A stretch of 64,000 bases of DNA. Source: Litorimonas sp. GTDB taxonomy: Bacteria > Pseudomonadota > Alphaproteobacteria > Caulobacterales > Maricaulaceae. The notes beneath the pieces were generated by a model. That model was given only the letters and a program-made list of their open reading frames with translations. It was not told where the DNA came from and did not search any database. Location of the stretch: assembly GCA_029936425.1 (NCBI GenBank), contig JAPYSU010000001.1, forward strand, positions 1 through 64,000. Reading direction: 5' to 3'. Positions 40,690-49,916 of this stretch are shown piece by piece. The number at the start of each line of letters is the position of its first letter. Position 1 is the stretch's first letter. The translations under genes were made by a program, and so were the position numbers.

Positions 40690-41412
40690 ATGAAAAAATT
40701 ATCTTTATATATGACGCCCTTAATGCTCCCTTTAGCGCTTATGGCCTGCTCGGCGGCGGACAGTCAGGTTCAGACAGAGCCTGTACCCACTGAAACCGCG
40801 GCGCAAACGGATATGTCCGAAACGCAAGAGTCGATGGAGAGCCAGGAAACCTCTCAAATGGATGATGCCATGCAGGAAGGCGGAGTGAAGACCGCCGTTG
40901 TGGCCGGAGGATGTTTCTGGTGCGTTGAAGCCGACTTTGAAAAGCTGGACGGCGTGAGCGAAGTCGTCTCCGGTTATACAGGCGGAACGACGGTCAATCC
41001 GACTTATGAGGAAGTGACCTATGATAATACGGGCCATTACGAGGCGGCCGAGATTTATTATGATCCGTCCGTCGTCTCATATGACGAATTACTGGATTAT
41101 TACTGGAAAACGATCGATCCGACGGATGCCGATGGGCAGTTTTGCGACCAGGGCGATAGCTACCGCACGGCGATATTTGCCACACCGGAACAAAAGGCTG
41201 CGGCGGAAGCCTCTCTGGCGGATATCAAACAGACCAAACCGTTTGACGCGCCGATTGTCACCCCTGTGAAAGAGCTTGGCGAGTTTTACAAGGCCGAAGA
41301 CTATCATCAGGATTACTACAAAAAGAGCAGTCTGAAATATAAATTCTATCGGACTCGATGTGGTCGCGATGGTCGTCTCGAAGACCTTTGGGGCGAAGTC
41401 GTCACGGATTAA
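40690..41412 (+). CDS. msrA: Lipoprotein peptide-methionine (S)-S-oxide reductase
   Basis: MsrA reduces the S epimer of methionine sulfoxide in proteins. From ATG 40690 the protein has 240 residues with a lipoprotein signal ending in Cys20, then an acidic Gln/Glu/Met-rich linker and the catalytic domain with GCFWC (Cys75) and SGYTGG. The late RCGRDGRL supplies a candidate resolving cysteine. The lipid anchor places it in the periplasm, unlike the cytosolic MsrB encoded at the right end of the window. Stop codon overlaps that of the convergent glycosyltransferase. Confidence 0.92.
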   Translation: MKKLSLYMTPLMLPLALMACSAADSQVQTEPVPTETAAQTDMSETQESMESQETSQMDDAMQEGGVKTAVVAGGCFWCVEADFEKLDGVSEVVSGYTGGTTVNPTYEEVTYDNTGHYEAAEIYYDPSVVSYDELLDYYWKTIDPTDADGQFCDQGDSYRTAIFATPEQKAAAEASLADIKQTKPFDAPIVTPVKELGEFYKAEDYHQDYYKKSSLKYKFYRTRCGRDGRLEDLWGEVVTD

Positions 41413-42899
41413 CGCGATCTGGCTGTCGATGGCGGGGTGTAACTATATCCCGCCCAAACATTGAGCTGCCGACGCTTGCCGCCGCCCAGATCAATATCTA
41501 TCGGCTCAAGCGGAACGAGCCTTTCAAAATCCTCATAATATAAGTCATCCCGGCCTTTATAATAGGTAATGAGAAGGACGGGCTTTTCTGTGCGCGAAAA
41601 CGGGTTTGTCATCTCCGCATGATTGCCGGGCGCGGGCGAGAGCTTCCACATGGAAAGCGGCGCTGTCTCATTTAATCCATAATAAAGCGTATCATAGAAT
41701 ATCAGGCGGTTATCAGTTGCAACGCCGCTAAACTCATTTCCCTCATGCCCCTGGGCGTAGATTTTCTCGATGGCGCGGACGGTTTCGGGCCAGGCGCGGG
41801 ATCGCTTGACTGAATTGGCCAATCCTATCGCATTTGCCCAGACCGGAACGATCAAAGCGATGCCGGCGATAATCATAACCGCGCTTTGTCCGGCCAAACC
41901 AATTTTCAAGGCTGTCATAAGCTTGGGCCTCGACGCGGCATAAAGCGCCACAATAATCGGCGACGCGATATAGGCCGTCGCGGCCCAATTTGCATTGGCG
42001 CGTGATAAGAGCGCCTCAAGAGAAATAACGATAAGAGGCAGGATGGCGAGACCCGCAATCCAGCGCCCAAGGACCGGAAGTTGTTTCCACTTAAATAAGG
42101 CAATGATTAAAACCGGAAAAGCGATGGGGCCAAAGACGCCTAACTGACTGACCCAGAAGCTCAGCAATTCAAGGGGGTTGAGGAGCGGGCCGGACAGGTT
42201 CGCATTCTCCGCCGTGTGCGCCAGAGTCGCGAAATCATGATTTAAATTCCAGATTATATTGGGAAGAAACAGAGCGGCGGCCAAAGCGCCTGCGGCAAAT
42301 CCCTTAAATCCCAAAAGCGCCTGGCGCGTTTTACCATCAAACAAAACCGCAAGTCCCAAAACAGGCACAAAAAACAGCATGGCATATTTGGCAAGCAGGC
42401 CGAACCCGACGGCGAGGCCAAGCTGCAATGCTCTCGGCCAGCTCGGCGCGTCCCGCAGATAAACCCAGGCATTCAGCGCCAGAGCCCAGCACAGGAGCAG
42501 AGGCACATCCGTGCTGATAATAGTCGAGGACAGCCAGACGCCCGGCATGAGGAGATAAAAACACGCAGCCCAAAATCCCGTTCTGGCGTCAAATGGTTTT
42601 CGAACCGTAACGAAGATGACCCAGCAGGTCAGGCTGTGCAGCAGGGCGGAAGGCAGCCGGATGGCCCATTCAGCCTGTCCGAAAACGGACGTAAACAGAG
42701 CAATAATCCAGGCAATGAGAGGCGGTTTGGAAAAATACCCCCAATCCAGATCCTGCGACCACGCCCAATATTGCGCCTCATCGCCATGCAGATTAAGCGG
42801 AGACGCCATCATCAAGGCCCAGCGCAGGGCCAGCGTCCCAACAATCAGAAGCAAGAGCCATTGCCTGTATGAGATATTTTTTAAAGGCGAAGCCGACAT
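41409..42899 (-). CDS. GT39/ArnT-family polyprenyl-phosphate glycosyltransferase
   Basis: A 496-residue polytopic membrane protein of the PMT/ArnT class. The first periplasmic loop carries HGDEAQYWAWSQDLDWGYFSKPP, whose acidic residues are catalytic in this family, and at least ten membrane segments follow, with a soluble C-terminal domain. Members move a sugar from a lipid carrier to lipid A or protein at the outer face of the inner membrane. The acceptor is unknown. The gene is convergent with msrA. Confidence 0.87.
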   Translation of the reverse strand: MSASPLKNISYRQWLLLLIVGTLALRWALMMASPLNLHGDEAQYWAWSQDLDWGYFSKPPLIAWIIALFTSVFGQAEWAIRLPSALLHSLTCWVIFVTVRKPFDARTGFWAACFYLLMPGVWLSSTIISTDVPLLLCWALALNAWVYLRDAPSWPRALQLGLAVGFGLLAKYAMLFFVPVLGLAVLFDGKTRQALLGFKGFAAGALAAALFLPNIIWNLNHDFATLAHTAENANLSGPLLNPLELLSFWVSQLGVFGPIAFPVLIIALFKWKQLPVLGRWIAGLAILPLIVISLEALLSRANANWAATAYIASPIIVALYAASRPKLMTALKIGLAGQSAVMIIAGIALIVPVWANAIGLANSVKRSRAWPETVRAIEKIYAQGHEGNEFSGVATDNRLIFYDTLYYGLNETAPLSMWKLSPAPGNHAEMTNPFSRTEKPVLLITYYKGRDDLYYEDFERLVPLEPIDIDLGGGKRRQLNVWAGYSYTPPSTARSR

Positions 42900-43032
42900 G
42901 AGGGCGCTATGCCTTGGATATTCCGTAAAATAAACTCACTTTCGCTGACATTCCCTTTCACGCTAAGACTTTATTGACTTCGGCAACGCAAAACATCACG
43001 CCAAAGGACGGAATGAGGCTCGGAAGGGATGA

Positions 43033-43857
43033 ATGCGCTCAGAACATCAGACATATGAGAGGCACCGGGCCCTGATATTTGATTCCGGCGTCGGGGGACT
43101 ATCCGTCGTGGGCGAAATACGTAAACGTCTGCCCGATCTGGCGCTGGATTATGTGGCCGATGATGCCTTTCGGCCTTACGGCGAAAAATCGGAAGCGGAA
43201 CTGACGGATCGCCTTCCGGGCTTGTTGGCGACGCTTGCCGAAATGACGTCCCCGGACTGTATTGTTATAGCTTGCAACACGGCGTCTGTTACGGCTCTGG
43301 AGGCCATAAGAGCAGAGATCGATATACCGGTCATAGGCGTGGTTCCGGCGATAAAGCCAGCCGCGGCCTGGTCGCGAACGGGCACAATTGGCGTGCTAGG
43401 AACGCCCGGAACCGTCCGGCGGAAATATGTCGATAGTCTTATTCAGCGTTTTGCCGGAAATTGCCAAGTGGTCTTGCAAGGGTCGGTCAATCTCGTGGAC
43501 ATGGCCGAACGCAAGCTCGCGGGGGAGCCGCCTGATCTAAAGAATATACGCCGCGAAATTGCGCCTCTTTTTGAAGGCCGCGAAGGCGCTGATATCGACG
43601 CCGTGGTTCTGGCCTGTACGCATTTCCCCTTATTGCGTGAAGACCTTCAGCGGGCGGCCCGGCAGACGGTTCGATGGATTGACAGCGGCGCGGCCATTGC
43701 CAAGAGAGTTGATGTCATTTTAGGCCCAATCGAAAAACAGTCGCGGCTCGTTCGGCCCGACACGGCTTTCCTGATCGGCCCCGACGCGGGGGCTGAGCGA
43801 AAGAGGGCGTTTCGCTCTTTCGGATTTGAAAGGGTGGTCGGTCTAATGCCCGGATAA
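43033..43857 (+). CDS. murI: Glutamate racemase
   Basis: MurI supplies D-glutamate for peptidoglycan. The 274-residue protein has the two catalytic cysteines in ACNTAS (with the preceding Asp-Ser-Gly-Val-Gly-Gly, FDSGVGGLSVV) and in LACTHFPLL. The ATG at 43033 is preceded by GGAAGGGATGA. It overlaps the end of the convergent YqaA-like gene by 15 nt. Length and motifs are complete. Confidence 0.96.
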   Translation: MRSEHQTYERHRALIFDSGVGGLSVVGEIRKRLPDLALDYVADDAFRPYGEKSEAELTDRLPGLLATLAEMTSPDCIVIACNTASVTALEAIRAEIDIPVIGVVPAIKPAAAWSRTGTIGVLGTPGTVRRKYVDSLIQRFAGNCQVVLQGSVNLVDMAERKLAGEPPDLKNIRREIAPLFEGREGADIDAVVLACTHFPLLREDLQRAARQTVRWIDSGAAIAKRVDVILGPIEKQSRLVRPDTAFLIGPDAGAERKRAFRSFGFERVVGLMPG

Positions 43858-44448
43858 CGCCTTATATCCGAACCAGGCGGCGGCCAGCAGGACAAAGACG
43901 CCGATCGTAAACAGGCCGAAATGTTTCTTCATAATCTCTTCGGCTTTTCCGCCAAACGCGCGGACGAGCCCCGCCACAGCAAAAAACCTCAGACATCGCG
44001 CCAATATGCTGGCCCCGAGAAAGACGCCGAAATTGATCGGCACCGCGCCGCTCATAATCGTGATCACTTTATAGGGAAAAGGCGTCAGCCCGGCCCCAAA
44101 CACCCAGAGGGCGCCGTTTTCATTTATATTCTGCCGGAAATCCTGCATTTGAGAGGATTTGCCAAGTATTTCCAGCAGAGGCTGGGCCAGAGTTTCGAAA
44201 AAGATCAACCCGATCATATAGCCGAAAATGCCGCCCAGAACCGAGAAAAACGCCGCTATCCCAGCGATTTTCCACCATTTCTTAGGGCTGGCCTGCACCA
44301 TGGGAATGACCATGACATCGACAGGCACCGGGAAAAATGAGCTTTCGGCAAAAGACACAACGGCCAAGGCGGGCATGGCGCGAGGGTGGCGCGCCAGCGC
44401 TTTGGTCGACTCATACCACCGATCCAGAAATGCAAAATGACCTTTCAT
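43843..44448 (-). CDS. yqaA: YqaA/DedA-like inner membrane protein (VTT domain)
   Basis: A 201-residue protein of the VTT/SNARE-associated family. Diagnostic elements: FAESSFFPVPVDVMVIPMV at the first re-entrant segment, GGIFGYMIG and GAGLTPFPYKVITIMSGAV at the second. These proteins are thought to move lipids or keep the proton motive force at the inner membrane. It faces away from the tRNA-Leu gene about 120 bp upstream. Confidence 0.9.
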   Translation of the reverse strand: MKGHFAFLDRWYESTKALARHPRAMPALAVVSFAESSFFPVPVDVMVIPMVQASPKKWWKIAGIAAFFSVLGGIFGYMIGLIFFETLAQPLLEILGKSSQMQDFRQNINENGALWVFGAGLTPFPYKVITIMSGAVPINFGVFLGASILARCLRFFAVAGLVRAFGGKAEEIMKKHFGLFTIGVFVLLAAAWFGYKALSGH

Positions 44449-44571
44449 CGCCCTAGCGCTATAGGGCAGAGATTAAGGTCAAGTATATGGCCAAAATGGT
44501 TGACGATTGAAAAAGCGCAGCTATGTTGCGCGCCTTACCAAGGGCTTGGAATAAAAAGAGCCGAATGACAA

Positions 44572-44655
44572 GCGGGTGTGGCGGAATTGGTAGACGCGCG
44601 GGATTCAAAATCCCGTTCCTTTGGAGTGTCGGTTCGATTCCGACCACCCGTACCA
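44572..44655 (+). tRNA. tRNA-Leu (anticodon CAA)
   Basis: GCGGGTG at the 5' end pairs with CACCCGT at the 3' end, followed by the discriminator A and an encoded CCA. The D arm contains GGCGGAATTGGTAGACGCG, the anticodon stem-loop is CGGGA-TTCAAAA-TCCCG (anticodon CAA), a short variable arm (TTCCTTTGGAGT) and the T arm GTCGGTTCGATTCCGAC follow. It reads UUG codons. The next 270 bp up to putA hold no other gene that I can support. Confidence 0.97.
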
Positions 44656-44925
44656 TTCAGACTTTCCGCTTCACTCGTAATTTTAGATTCATTCAGCTTT
44701 TCCGGCGCAATCCAAACTGGGTATTGTATTTAAATTTTGCAGAACAAAATTAAAATTGTTTTTCTCCGGACGTCTTCTCCAGGCAAGTGTCATGTTCTGA
44801 TTTTGGAACAAATTCTCTTTTTCTTGCTATTTAACAAGAGAGCTTATCTGTAGACTTCGCTTTACAGCCCCAGCTTATACAGCTCTATCTTATATTAACG
44901 ACACACATATTTTTGGAAAACATAT

Positions 44926-47900
44926 ATGACGACACTATTCTCTTATTGGCCTGAAGGACTGGACGCCGTAACCGCGGACAAATTTAAATCCGAAGAACAG
45001 GTTATCACGGAGCTTTTAGAGAAGATTGACCTGAGCGACGCGCAATATGCGGATATTTATCGCGAAGCCGAGGACATGGTGGAAATGTCCCGAAAGCGGA
45101 AAAAAGATCGCTCCATGCTCGACGCCTTCATGTCCGAATATGGACTTGGCAATGAAGAGGGTATTGCGCTTATGTGTCTGGCCGAAGCGCTTTTGCGCGT
45201 GCCGGACGCGGAAACCCGCGACGCTTTGATCGGGGATAAGCTCTCTCCTTATGACTGGGCAAAACATTTGGGCAAAGCCGATACGGTCTGGGTCAATGCC
45301 TCAACCTGGGGACTTCTGCTGACGGGCCGCGTCACGGGCCTTTCGGAGGAGTTTAGAGTAACGCCGTCAAATGTGATCTCCAAACTGACAAACCGTCTGG
45401 GCGAACCGGTTATTCGTAACGCCGTGATGAGCGCTATGCGCATGATGGGTCAGGAATTTGTGCAGGGCCAAACGATTAAACGCGCGATTAAAAACGGGCG
45501 GAAAAGATTTGGCGACAAACAGGGTTATTCATTTGACATGTTGGGCGAAGCGGCCCGCACACAGGAAGATGCCAAACGCTATCTTGAAGCCTATAAAAAC
45601 GCGCTGGAAGTCATTGGCGCGGATGTTGCCAAAGGCAAGGCCCGGCAGGGTATTTCGGTCAAGCTCTCCGCTCTTTCTCCTCATTATCACGTCAGTCACT
45701 GGAATAGCGCCGTTCCTGAAATCGGCGATCTGGTTCTTGATCTGGCAAAGCGGGCGGTTGAATTGGGCGTGGACATAACACTGGACGCCGAAGAGGCAGA
45801 CCGCCTGGAAATTTCTCTGGCGATATTTGATTATGTGGCCAGAAAGCTCGATTCCGGCGGGAGAGCGCGATTTGGGCTGGCTATTCAGGCCTTTGGCCGC
45901 CGCGCCCCTAAAGTCATAGAGTTTATTGCAAATCTGGGGCGTGAGTTAGAGAAACGCTTCCATATCCGTCTGGTGAAAGGCGCCTATTGGGATACGGAAA
46001 TCAAACTCGCCCAAGCCGGTAATCATCCCGACTTCCCGGTATTTACCCGCAAACCGAACACGGATGTCGCCTATCTGGCGTGCGCGCAGCAAATCATGGA
46101 AAACCGCGACGTCTTCTTTGGACAATTCGCGACCCACAATGCCCATACGATTGCGGCCGTTATGGCGATGGCAGGGGATGATGCGGATAAATTCGAATTT
46201 CAGCGCCTCTTCGGGATGGGCGATATTGTCTATAGCGCAGCGAAATCACATTACGAGAATATGCCGCCCGTCAGAATTTATGCACCGGTCGGCGGCCACA
46301 AAGACCTTTTAGCATATCTCGTCCGGCGACTATTGGAAAACGGCGCGAACAGCTCCTTCGTCAATAAATATCTGGATCCGGATGTACCGATTTCCGAAGT
46401 GGTTCGCGACCCCGTGGCCCGTGTCAAGGAGTTCGACTCGATTGCGCATACGTCCATTTTACGCCCGAAAGATATTTTTCTGCCCGAGCGGGAAAATTCC
46501 TCCGGCCTAGATTTGTCCTGGAAGCCGCATTTGGAGACAGTTGAGAAAGCTCTGGAGAAGGCTATTCCTGACGCGCCAAAAGATGCCACGGAAAAGGATA
46601 TCGATAAGGCCTTTGAAAAAGCGGATAAGGCTTACTTCGATTGGCAGGCCCGCCCGGTCAAAGATCGCGCCGACATGCTGGTCGTCACGGCGGACCTCTT
46701 GGAAAAACATAAAACGGACTTGATGAATATCCTCATCAAGGAAGCGGGAAAAAGCTGGTCTGACGCGAATGACGAAGTTCGCGAAGCCGTGGATTTCTGC
46801 CGCTATTATGCGGCGCAGGCTCGGAAGATGATGAGCGAGCCGATAGACCTGCCAGGGCCTGTCGGGGAAACCAATCAACTTTCCTATGGGTCTCGCGGCA
46901 CCTTTGTCTGCATCAGCCCCTGGAATTTCTCACTGGCCATTTTCACAGGACAGATCGCTGCGGCTCTGGTTGTCGGGAATTGCGTCCTTGCCAAACCGGC
47001 AGAGCAAACACCACGAATTGCCCAAAGAACAACCGAGCTTTTCTATGAGGCCGGTGTGCCGAAAGAGGTGCTCAGCCTGATTATCGGAGACGGTAAAATC
47101 GGGGGGTATCTGACGGCGCATGACGGCGTGGACGGCGTTGCCTTTACGGGCGGTACGAATACGGCCGGATTAATCAACAAGACTTTGGCAAATAAAGAAG
47201 GCGAGATTATTCCGCTCATCGCCGAGACAGGTGGTCAGAACTGTATGATCGTGGACGGAACGGCCTTGCCCGAACAAGTTACGGATGATGTCATCAGTTC
47301 GGCCTTTCTTAGTGCCGGACAACGCTGCTCTGCAACGCGGGTCTTATATGTTCAGGCCGATATTGCAGACCGGGTCATTAAAATGATCAAGGGTGCGATG
47401 GACGACCTGGTGGTTGGAAATACCGAATCTCTGAGTACGGATGTCGGGCCCGTTATTGACGAGAAAGCGCAAAACGCGCTCAATGATCATATCGAAAAAA
47501 TGAAGGCTTCGGGCCGCCCGTGGCACGCCTCTCCCTATCCGAAAACCCCGGCGGAAGGCACCTTTGTTGTTCCGCACATGTTTGAAATCGACTCCATAAA
47601 CGATCTCGAAAAAGAACATTTCGGGCCTATCCTGCATGTCGTCCGGTTCAAGGCCAAAGAAGTCTCCAAAACGCTCGAAGAGGTATTCTCAACAGGTTAC
47701 GGCCTGACTTTCGGGATTCATACACGAATTGAGAACCGCTGGAAAATGCTCGCGAAACGGGCTTTGGTCGGAAATGTTTATGTGAACCGGAATATGGTAG
47801 GCGCTATTGTGGGCTCGCAACCGTTCGGAGGGCAGGGACTGTCCGGAACAGGCTTCAAAGCCGGGGGACCGAACTATCTCCTGCGGTTTATGACGGAAAA

Positions 47901-47967
47901 ATCCCTGAGCGTGAATACAACGGCGTCAGGCGGGAATGCCGCCTTGCTTAATCTGGAAAGCATTTGA
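44926..47967 (+). CDS. putA: Bifunctional proline dehydrogenase / L-glutamate gamma-semialdehyde dehydrogenase
   Basis: PutA oxidises proline to glutamate in two channelled steps at the membrane periphery. The 1013-residue protein lacks the N-terminal ribbon-helix-helix of the long trifunctional form, so it is the two-domain type. The FAD-binding TIM barrel is at residues about 160-470 (RLVKGAYWDTEIKLAQ); the aldehyde dehydrogenase domain spans about 540-990 with Cys801 (SAGQRCSATR) as nucleophile and ETGGQN as the Glu motif. Expression control must be external; no Lrp/PutR gene is adjacent. Confidence 0.98.
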   Translation: MTTLFSYWPEGLDAVTADKFKSEEQVITELLEKIDLSDAQYADIYREAEDMVEMSRKRKKDRSMLDAFMSEYGLGNEEGIALMCLAEALLRVPDAETRDALIGDKLSPYDWAKHLGKADTVWVNASTWGLLLTGRVTGLSEEFRVTPSNVISKLTNRLGEPVIRNAVMSAMRMMGQEFVQGQTIKRAIKNGRKRFGDKQGYSFDMLGEAARTQEDAKRYLEAYKNALEVIGADVAKGKARQGISVKLSALSPHYHVSHWNSAVPEIGDLVLDLAKRAVELGVDITLDAEEADRLEISLAIFDYVARKLDSGGRARFGLAIQAFGRRAPKVIEFIANLGRELEKRFHIRLVKGAYWDTEIKLAQAGNHPDFPVFTRKPNTDVAYLACAQQIMENRDVFFGQFATHNAHTIAAVMAMAGDDADKFEFQRLFGMGDIVYSAAKSHYENMPPVRIYAPVGGHKDLLAYLVRRLLENGANSSFVNKYLDPDVPISEVVRDPVARVKEFDSIAHTSILRPKDIFLPERENSSGLDLSWKPHLETVEKALEKAIPDAPKDATEKDIDKAFEKADKAYFDWQARPVKDRADMLVVTADLLEKHKTDLMNILIKEAGKSWSDANDEVREAVDFCRYYAAQARKMMSEPIDLPGPVGETNQLSYGSRGTFVCISPWNFSLAIFTGQIAAALVVGNCVLAKPAEQTPRIAQRTTELFYEAGVPKEVLSLIIGDGKIGGYLTAHDGVDGVAFTGGTNTAGLINKTLANKEGEIIPLIAETGGQNCMIVDGTALPEQVTDDVISSAFLSAGQRCSATRVLYVQADIADRVIKMIKGAMDDLVVGNTESLSTDVGPVIDEKAQNALNDHIEKMKASGRPWHASPYPKTPAEGTFVVPHMFEIDSINDLEKEHFGPILHVVRFKAKEVSKTLEEVFSTGYGLTFGIHTRIENRWKMLAKRALVGNVYVNRNMVGAIVGSQPFGGQGLSGTGFKAGGPNYLLRFMTEKSLSVNTTASGGNAALLNLESI

Positions 47968-48065
47968 TTTTCTGACGATCATACCCATCTTTAGACTATG
48001 AATAAATTCCTTGCCTAAGGAGTTTGTTCTTGATATGTTCTAATTATGGAACGCGAGGTGGTGTT

Positions 48066-48302
48066 ATGACCAAGAAGTATTTGAATGTAAGTTACAAGGA
48101 TCGTGAGCTGGCCAAACGGCTCGGCGCCCGTTGGGATCCATCTGTAAAGCGTTGGTATTGCCCGTCCGGCAGCGCCCTGGCGACAATATTCGATTGGCGG
48201 AAAGAGGCCCAGGCCGAGCAGTCACTGAAAGATCGTGGCTTCGCGGCTAAAGAGGCCAAAGTCGCCCATAACCAGAATTTTGAGCTTCCTCTCGCGTCTT
48301 AA
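48066..48302 (+). CDS. DUF5710 domain protein
   Basis: A 78-residue protein from ATG 48066, with GAGGTGG upstream. The first half (KKYLNVSYKDRELAKRLGARWDP then KRWYCPSG) is the DUF5710 motif found at the end of many DNA-mobilisation and primase-like proteins and in small stand-alone forms; its role is unknown but nucleic-acid binding is suspected. It is followed about 70 nt later by a good terminator. It may be co-transcribed with putA, 98 bp upstream, only by position. Confidence 0.72.
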   Translation: MTKKYLNVSYKDRELAKRLGARWDPSVKRWYCPSGSALATIFDWRKEAQAEQSLKDRGFAAKEAKVAHNQNFELPLAS

Positions 48303-48371
48303 AAGTGGCGTCTTAAAGGTGGAGCCTCTTTTAAAAAGGCTTCTTAGGAAAGTCGCTGAAATCGTTAGACT

Positions 48372-48396
48372 ACCCGCCTTACGAGGCGGGTTTTTA
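48372..48396 (+). terminator. Intrinsic terminator after the DUF5710 gene
   Basis: ACCCGCC (48372-48378), loop TTACGA, GGCGGGT (48385-48391), then TTTTATT. Seven perfect pairs with a T tract. Confidence 0.85.
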
Positions 48397-48432
48397 TTGG
48401 CAGGTGAAATCTCTCCGCTTATATTTACGAGA

Positions 48433-48906
48433 TTACTCTTTCCAGGTCACGTCGCGGCCGTAAAGCGACACTGTGCTCAAACTCATTTTGGCGGAGCCTT
48501 CCACGACTTCTTTGGAGTAAATGAGATAGATAAGAGTGTCTGCTTCCGCATCGTAAACGCGGCGAACGCTTAATGTTTTGAACCACAAAGCCTGTTTTTG
48601 CTTTACCAGAGTTTCGCCGCTCTTTCCGCGGTCAATATCGCCAATTACAATCGGGCCGGTTTGTTCACAATTAATAGATCCATTAGAAGGGTTTTCAAAC
48701 CAAGATCCTTTTCTGAGCCTATCAATAACGCTGCGGTCAAAATGGGCTATGTGACAGGTGATGCCGGACACTTTTTCATCTTCAAAGGAATCGATCTTGA
48801 TTTCATTTCCTGTCAGGTCATTATTGATTTCCCCGACATCATTTTGTCCAGAGCTCCCACAGGAAACAAGTAACAGGGCGAAAAAAGCATATAGATACGA
48901 TTTCAT
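48433..48906 (-). CDS. creA: CreA family periplasmic lipoprotein
   Basis: A 157-residue protein of the CreA family (same length as in E. coli), with a lipoprotein signal ending LVSC. KIDSFEDEKVSGITCHIAHFDR and the central GSINCEQTGPIVIGDID are characteristic; the two Cys likely form a disulfide. Function unknown in all bacteria. Both neighbours end facing it on one side (DUF5710 terminator) and a minus-strand terminator lies 39 bp upstream, so it should have its own short promoter region. Confidence 0.88.
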   Translation of the reverse strand: MKSYLYAFFALLLVSCGSSGQNDVGEINNDLTGNEIKIDSFEDEKVSGITCHIAHFDRSVIDRLRKGSWFENPSNGSINCEQTGPIVIGDIDRGKSGETLVKQKQALWFKTLSVRRVYDAEADTLIYLIYSKEVVEGSAKMSLSTVSLYGRDVTWKE

Positions 48907-48944
48907 AGAAAAAACTCTGGACGTGACGGCCCCTAAAACGAAAA

Positions 48945-48980
48945 GACCCGGGGACTGAGAAGGGGAACAGTCACCGGGTC
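48945..48980 (-). terminator. Intrinsic terminator upstream of creA
   Basis: GACCCGGGGACTG (48945-48957) pairs with CAGTCACCGGGTC (48968-48980), 12 of 13 pairs, followed on the minus strand by TTTTCGTTTT. It probably ends the transcript of the 52-residue gene at 49126-49284. Confidence 0.75.
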
Positions 48981-49125
48981 AAAAGGCGCTAATATCAAGG
49001 GGAGGGATTATAGCGCGTTGTAAATATGTGAGCGTAACTCCTGCCGCGCCGAAAAAGTTCCGAAAAAAACACACTAATTTGTTCAGTCCGCATATCGGCC
49101 TAGAAATTACTGAAATATCAGCGGT

Positions 49126-49284
49126 TTACTCCTCTTCTTCCCCAAGAGCCGCGTCAGCCTGATGCTTCATTTCAGGAAAATCAGCCTGTTTCAGTTTCCC
49201 TTTGAGGTCTTTTTCAGCTTTGAGTTCCGATTCAGTCGGGTTTTCAACTTTCCGATTTTTATCTTTTGATGTCTTATCCGTCAT
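49126..49284 (-). CDS. Small highly charged protein (52 aa)
   Basis: A 52-residue reading frame with a perfect ribosome binding site (AAGGAG, five bases before the ATG at 49284). It is extremely hydrophilic: the N-terminal half is Lys/Asp/Asn-rich (MTDKTSKDKNRKVENP), the middle KDLKGKLKQADFPEMKHQAD is a probable helix, and the end is EEEE. No homologue recognised. A terminator downstream at 48945-48980 supports its being a small transcript of its own. Confidence 0.65.
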   Translation of the reverse strand: MTDKTSKDKNRKVENPTESELKAEKDLKGKLKQADFPEMKHQADAALGEEEE

Positions 49285-49381
49285 AACTACTCCTTATTTA
49301 CTCACTACATCAACGGGCAGGGAAAAATGTAGTTCCACAGCGTTAAAAGGAACGTTTCGGATAACCCGGCGTAATTTAGGT

Positions 49382-49843
49382 ATGAAAACGCACTTAATGA
49401 CATGTCTACTCGCCTCCGCCTTTGCCCTTTCCGGCAGCGCGGCAGCTTTCGCAGATGATGAGAACAAGCTCGTCGTCAAAGAGGGACAGCAACGTGTCTG
49501 GAAATATGTAAAAACTGACGCCTCCTCAACATTTCTTTCTCATCAGGAAACAGAAAAACTGGAAACGATTGATCTCGATAAGTCAGACAGAAAGATCAGA
49601 ATTGAACCGATCGAGACCTTGAAAGAACCTTCTGTTGTCAGGACCGATAATCAGGCCGCTTTTAAATATGAAGTCGCCCCGAATAGCCGAGTTTATATTG
49701 GCCTGCCCGACAGATCGGAACAGGAAGCTCAGGAAATCGAATATAAGAAATATAATTATTATCGTTCTGCCAAAATGCCTGATGGTCGATATGTCGAACC
49801 GCTTTATACAGTTGCGGGCGCCGGGGTTAAAACCCGCTTCTAG
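49382..49843 (+). CDS. Hypothetical secreted protein
   Basis: A 153-residue protein starting at ATG 49382 (earlier codons in the frame have no support). A Sec signal peptide of about 22 residues ends at AAAFADDEN. The mature part is rich in charged residues with a central KSDRKIRIEPIETLKEPSVVRTDNQAAFKYEVAP, and ends GRYVEPLYTVAGAGVKTRF. Not recognised. It is divergent from the small charged gene and followed by an intrinsic terminator. Confidence 0.65.
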   Translation: MKTHLMTCLLASAFALSGSAAAFADDENKLVVKEGQQRVWKYVKTDASSTFLSHQETEKLETIDLDKSDRKIRIEPIETLKEPSVVRTDNQAAFKYEVAPNSRVYIGLPDRSEQEAQEIEYKKYNYYRSAKMPDGRYVEPLYTVAGAGVKTRF

Positions 49844-49867
49844 AAATTGACGTATCAGACATATTAC

Positions 49868-49890
49868 AAGGCCCCAATCGGAGCCTTTTT
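49868..49890 (+). terminator. Intrinsic terminator after the secreted protein gene
   Basis: AAGGC-CCC AATC GGA-GCCTT with one mismatch, followed by TTT. It lies 24 nt past the stop codon. Confidence 0.6.
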
Positions 49891-49916
49891 CATTTAAGTA
49901 ATTCGAGCAAAAGGGC

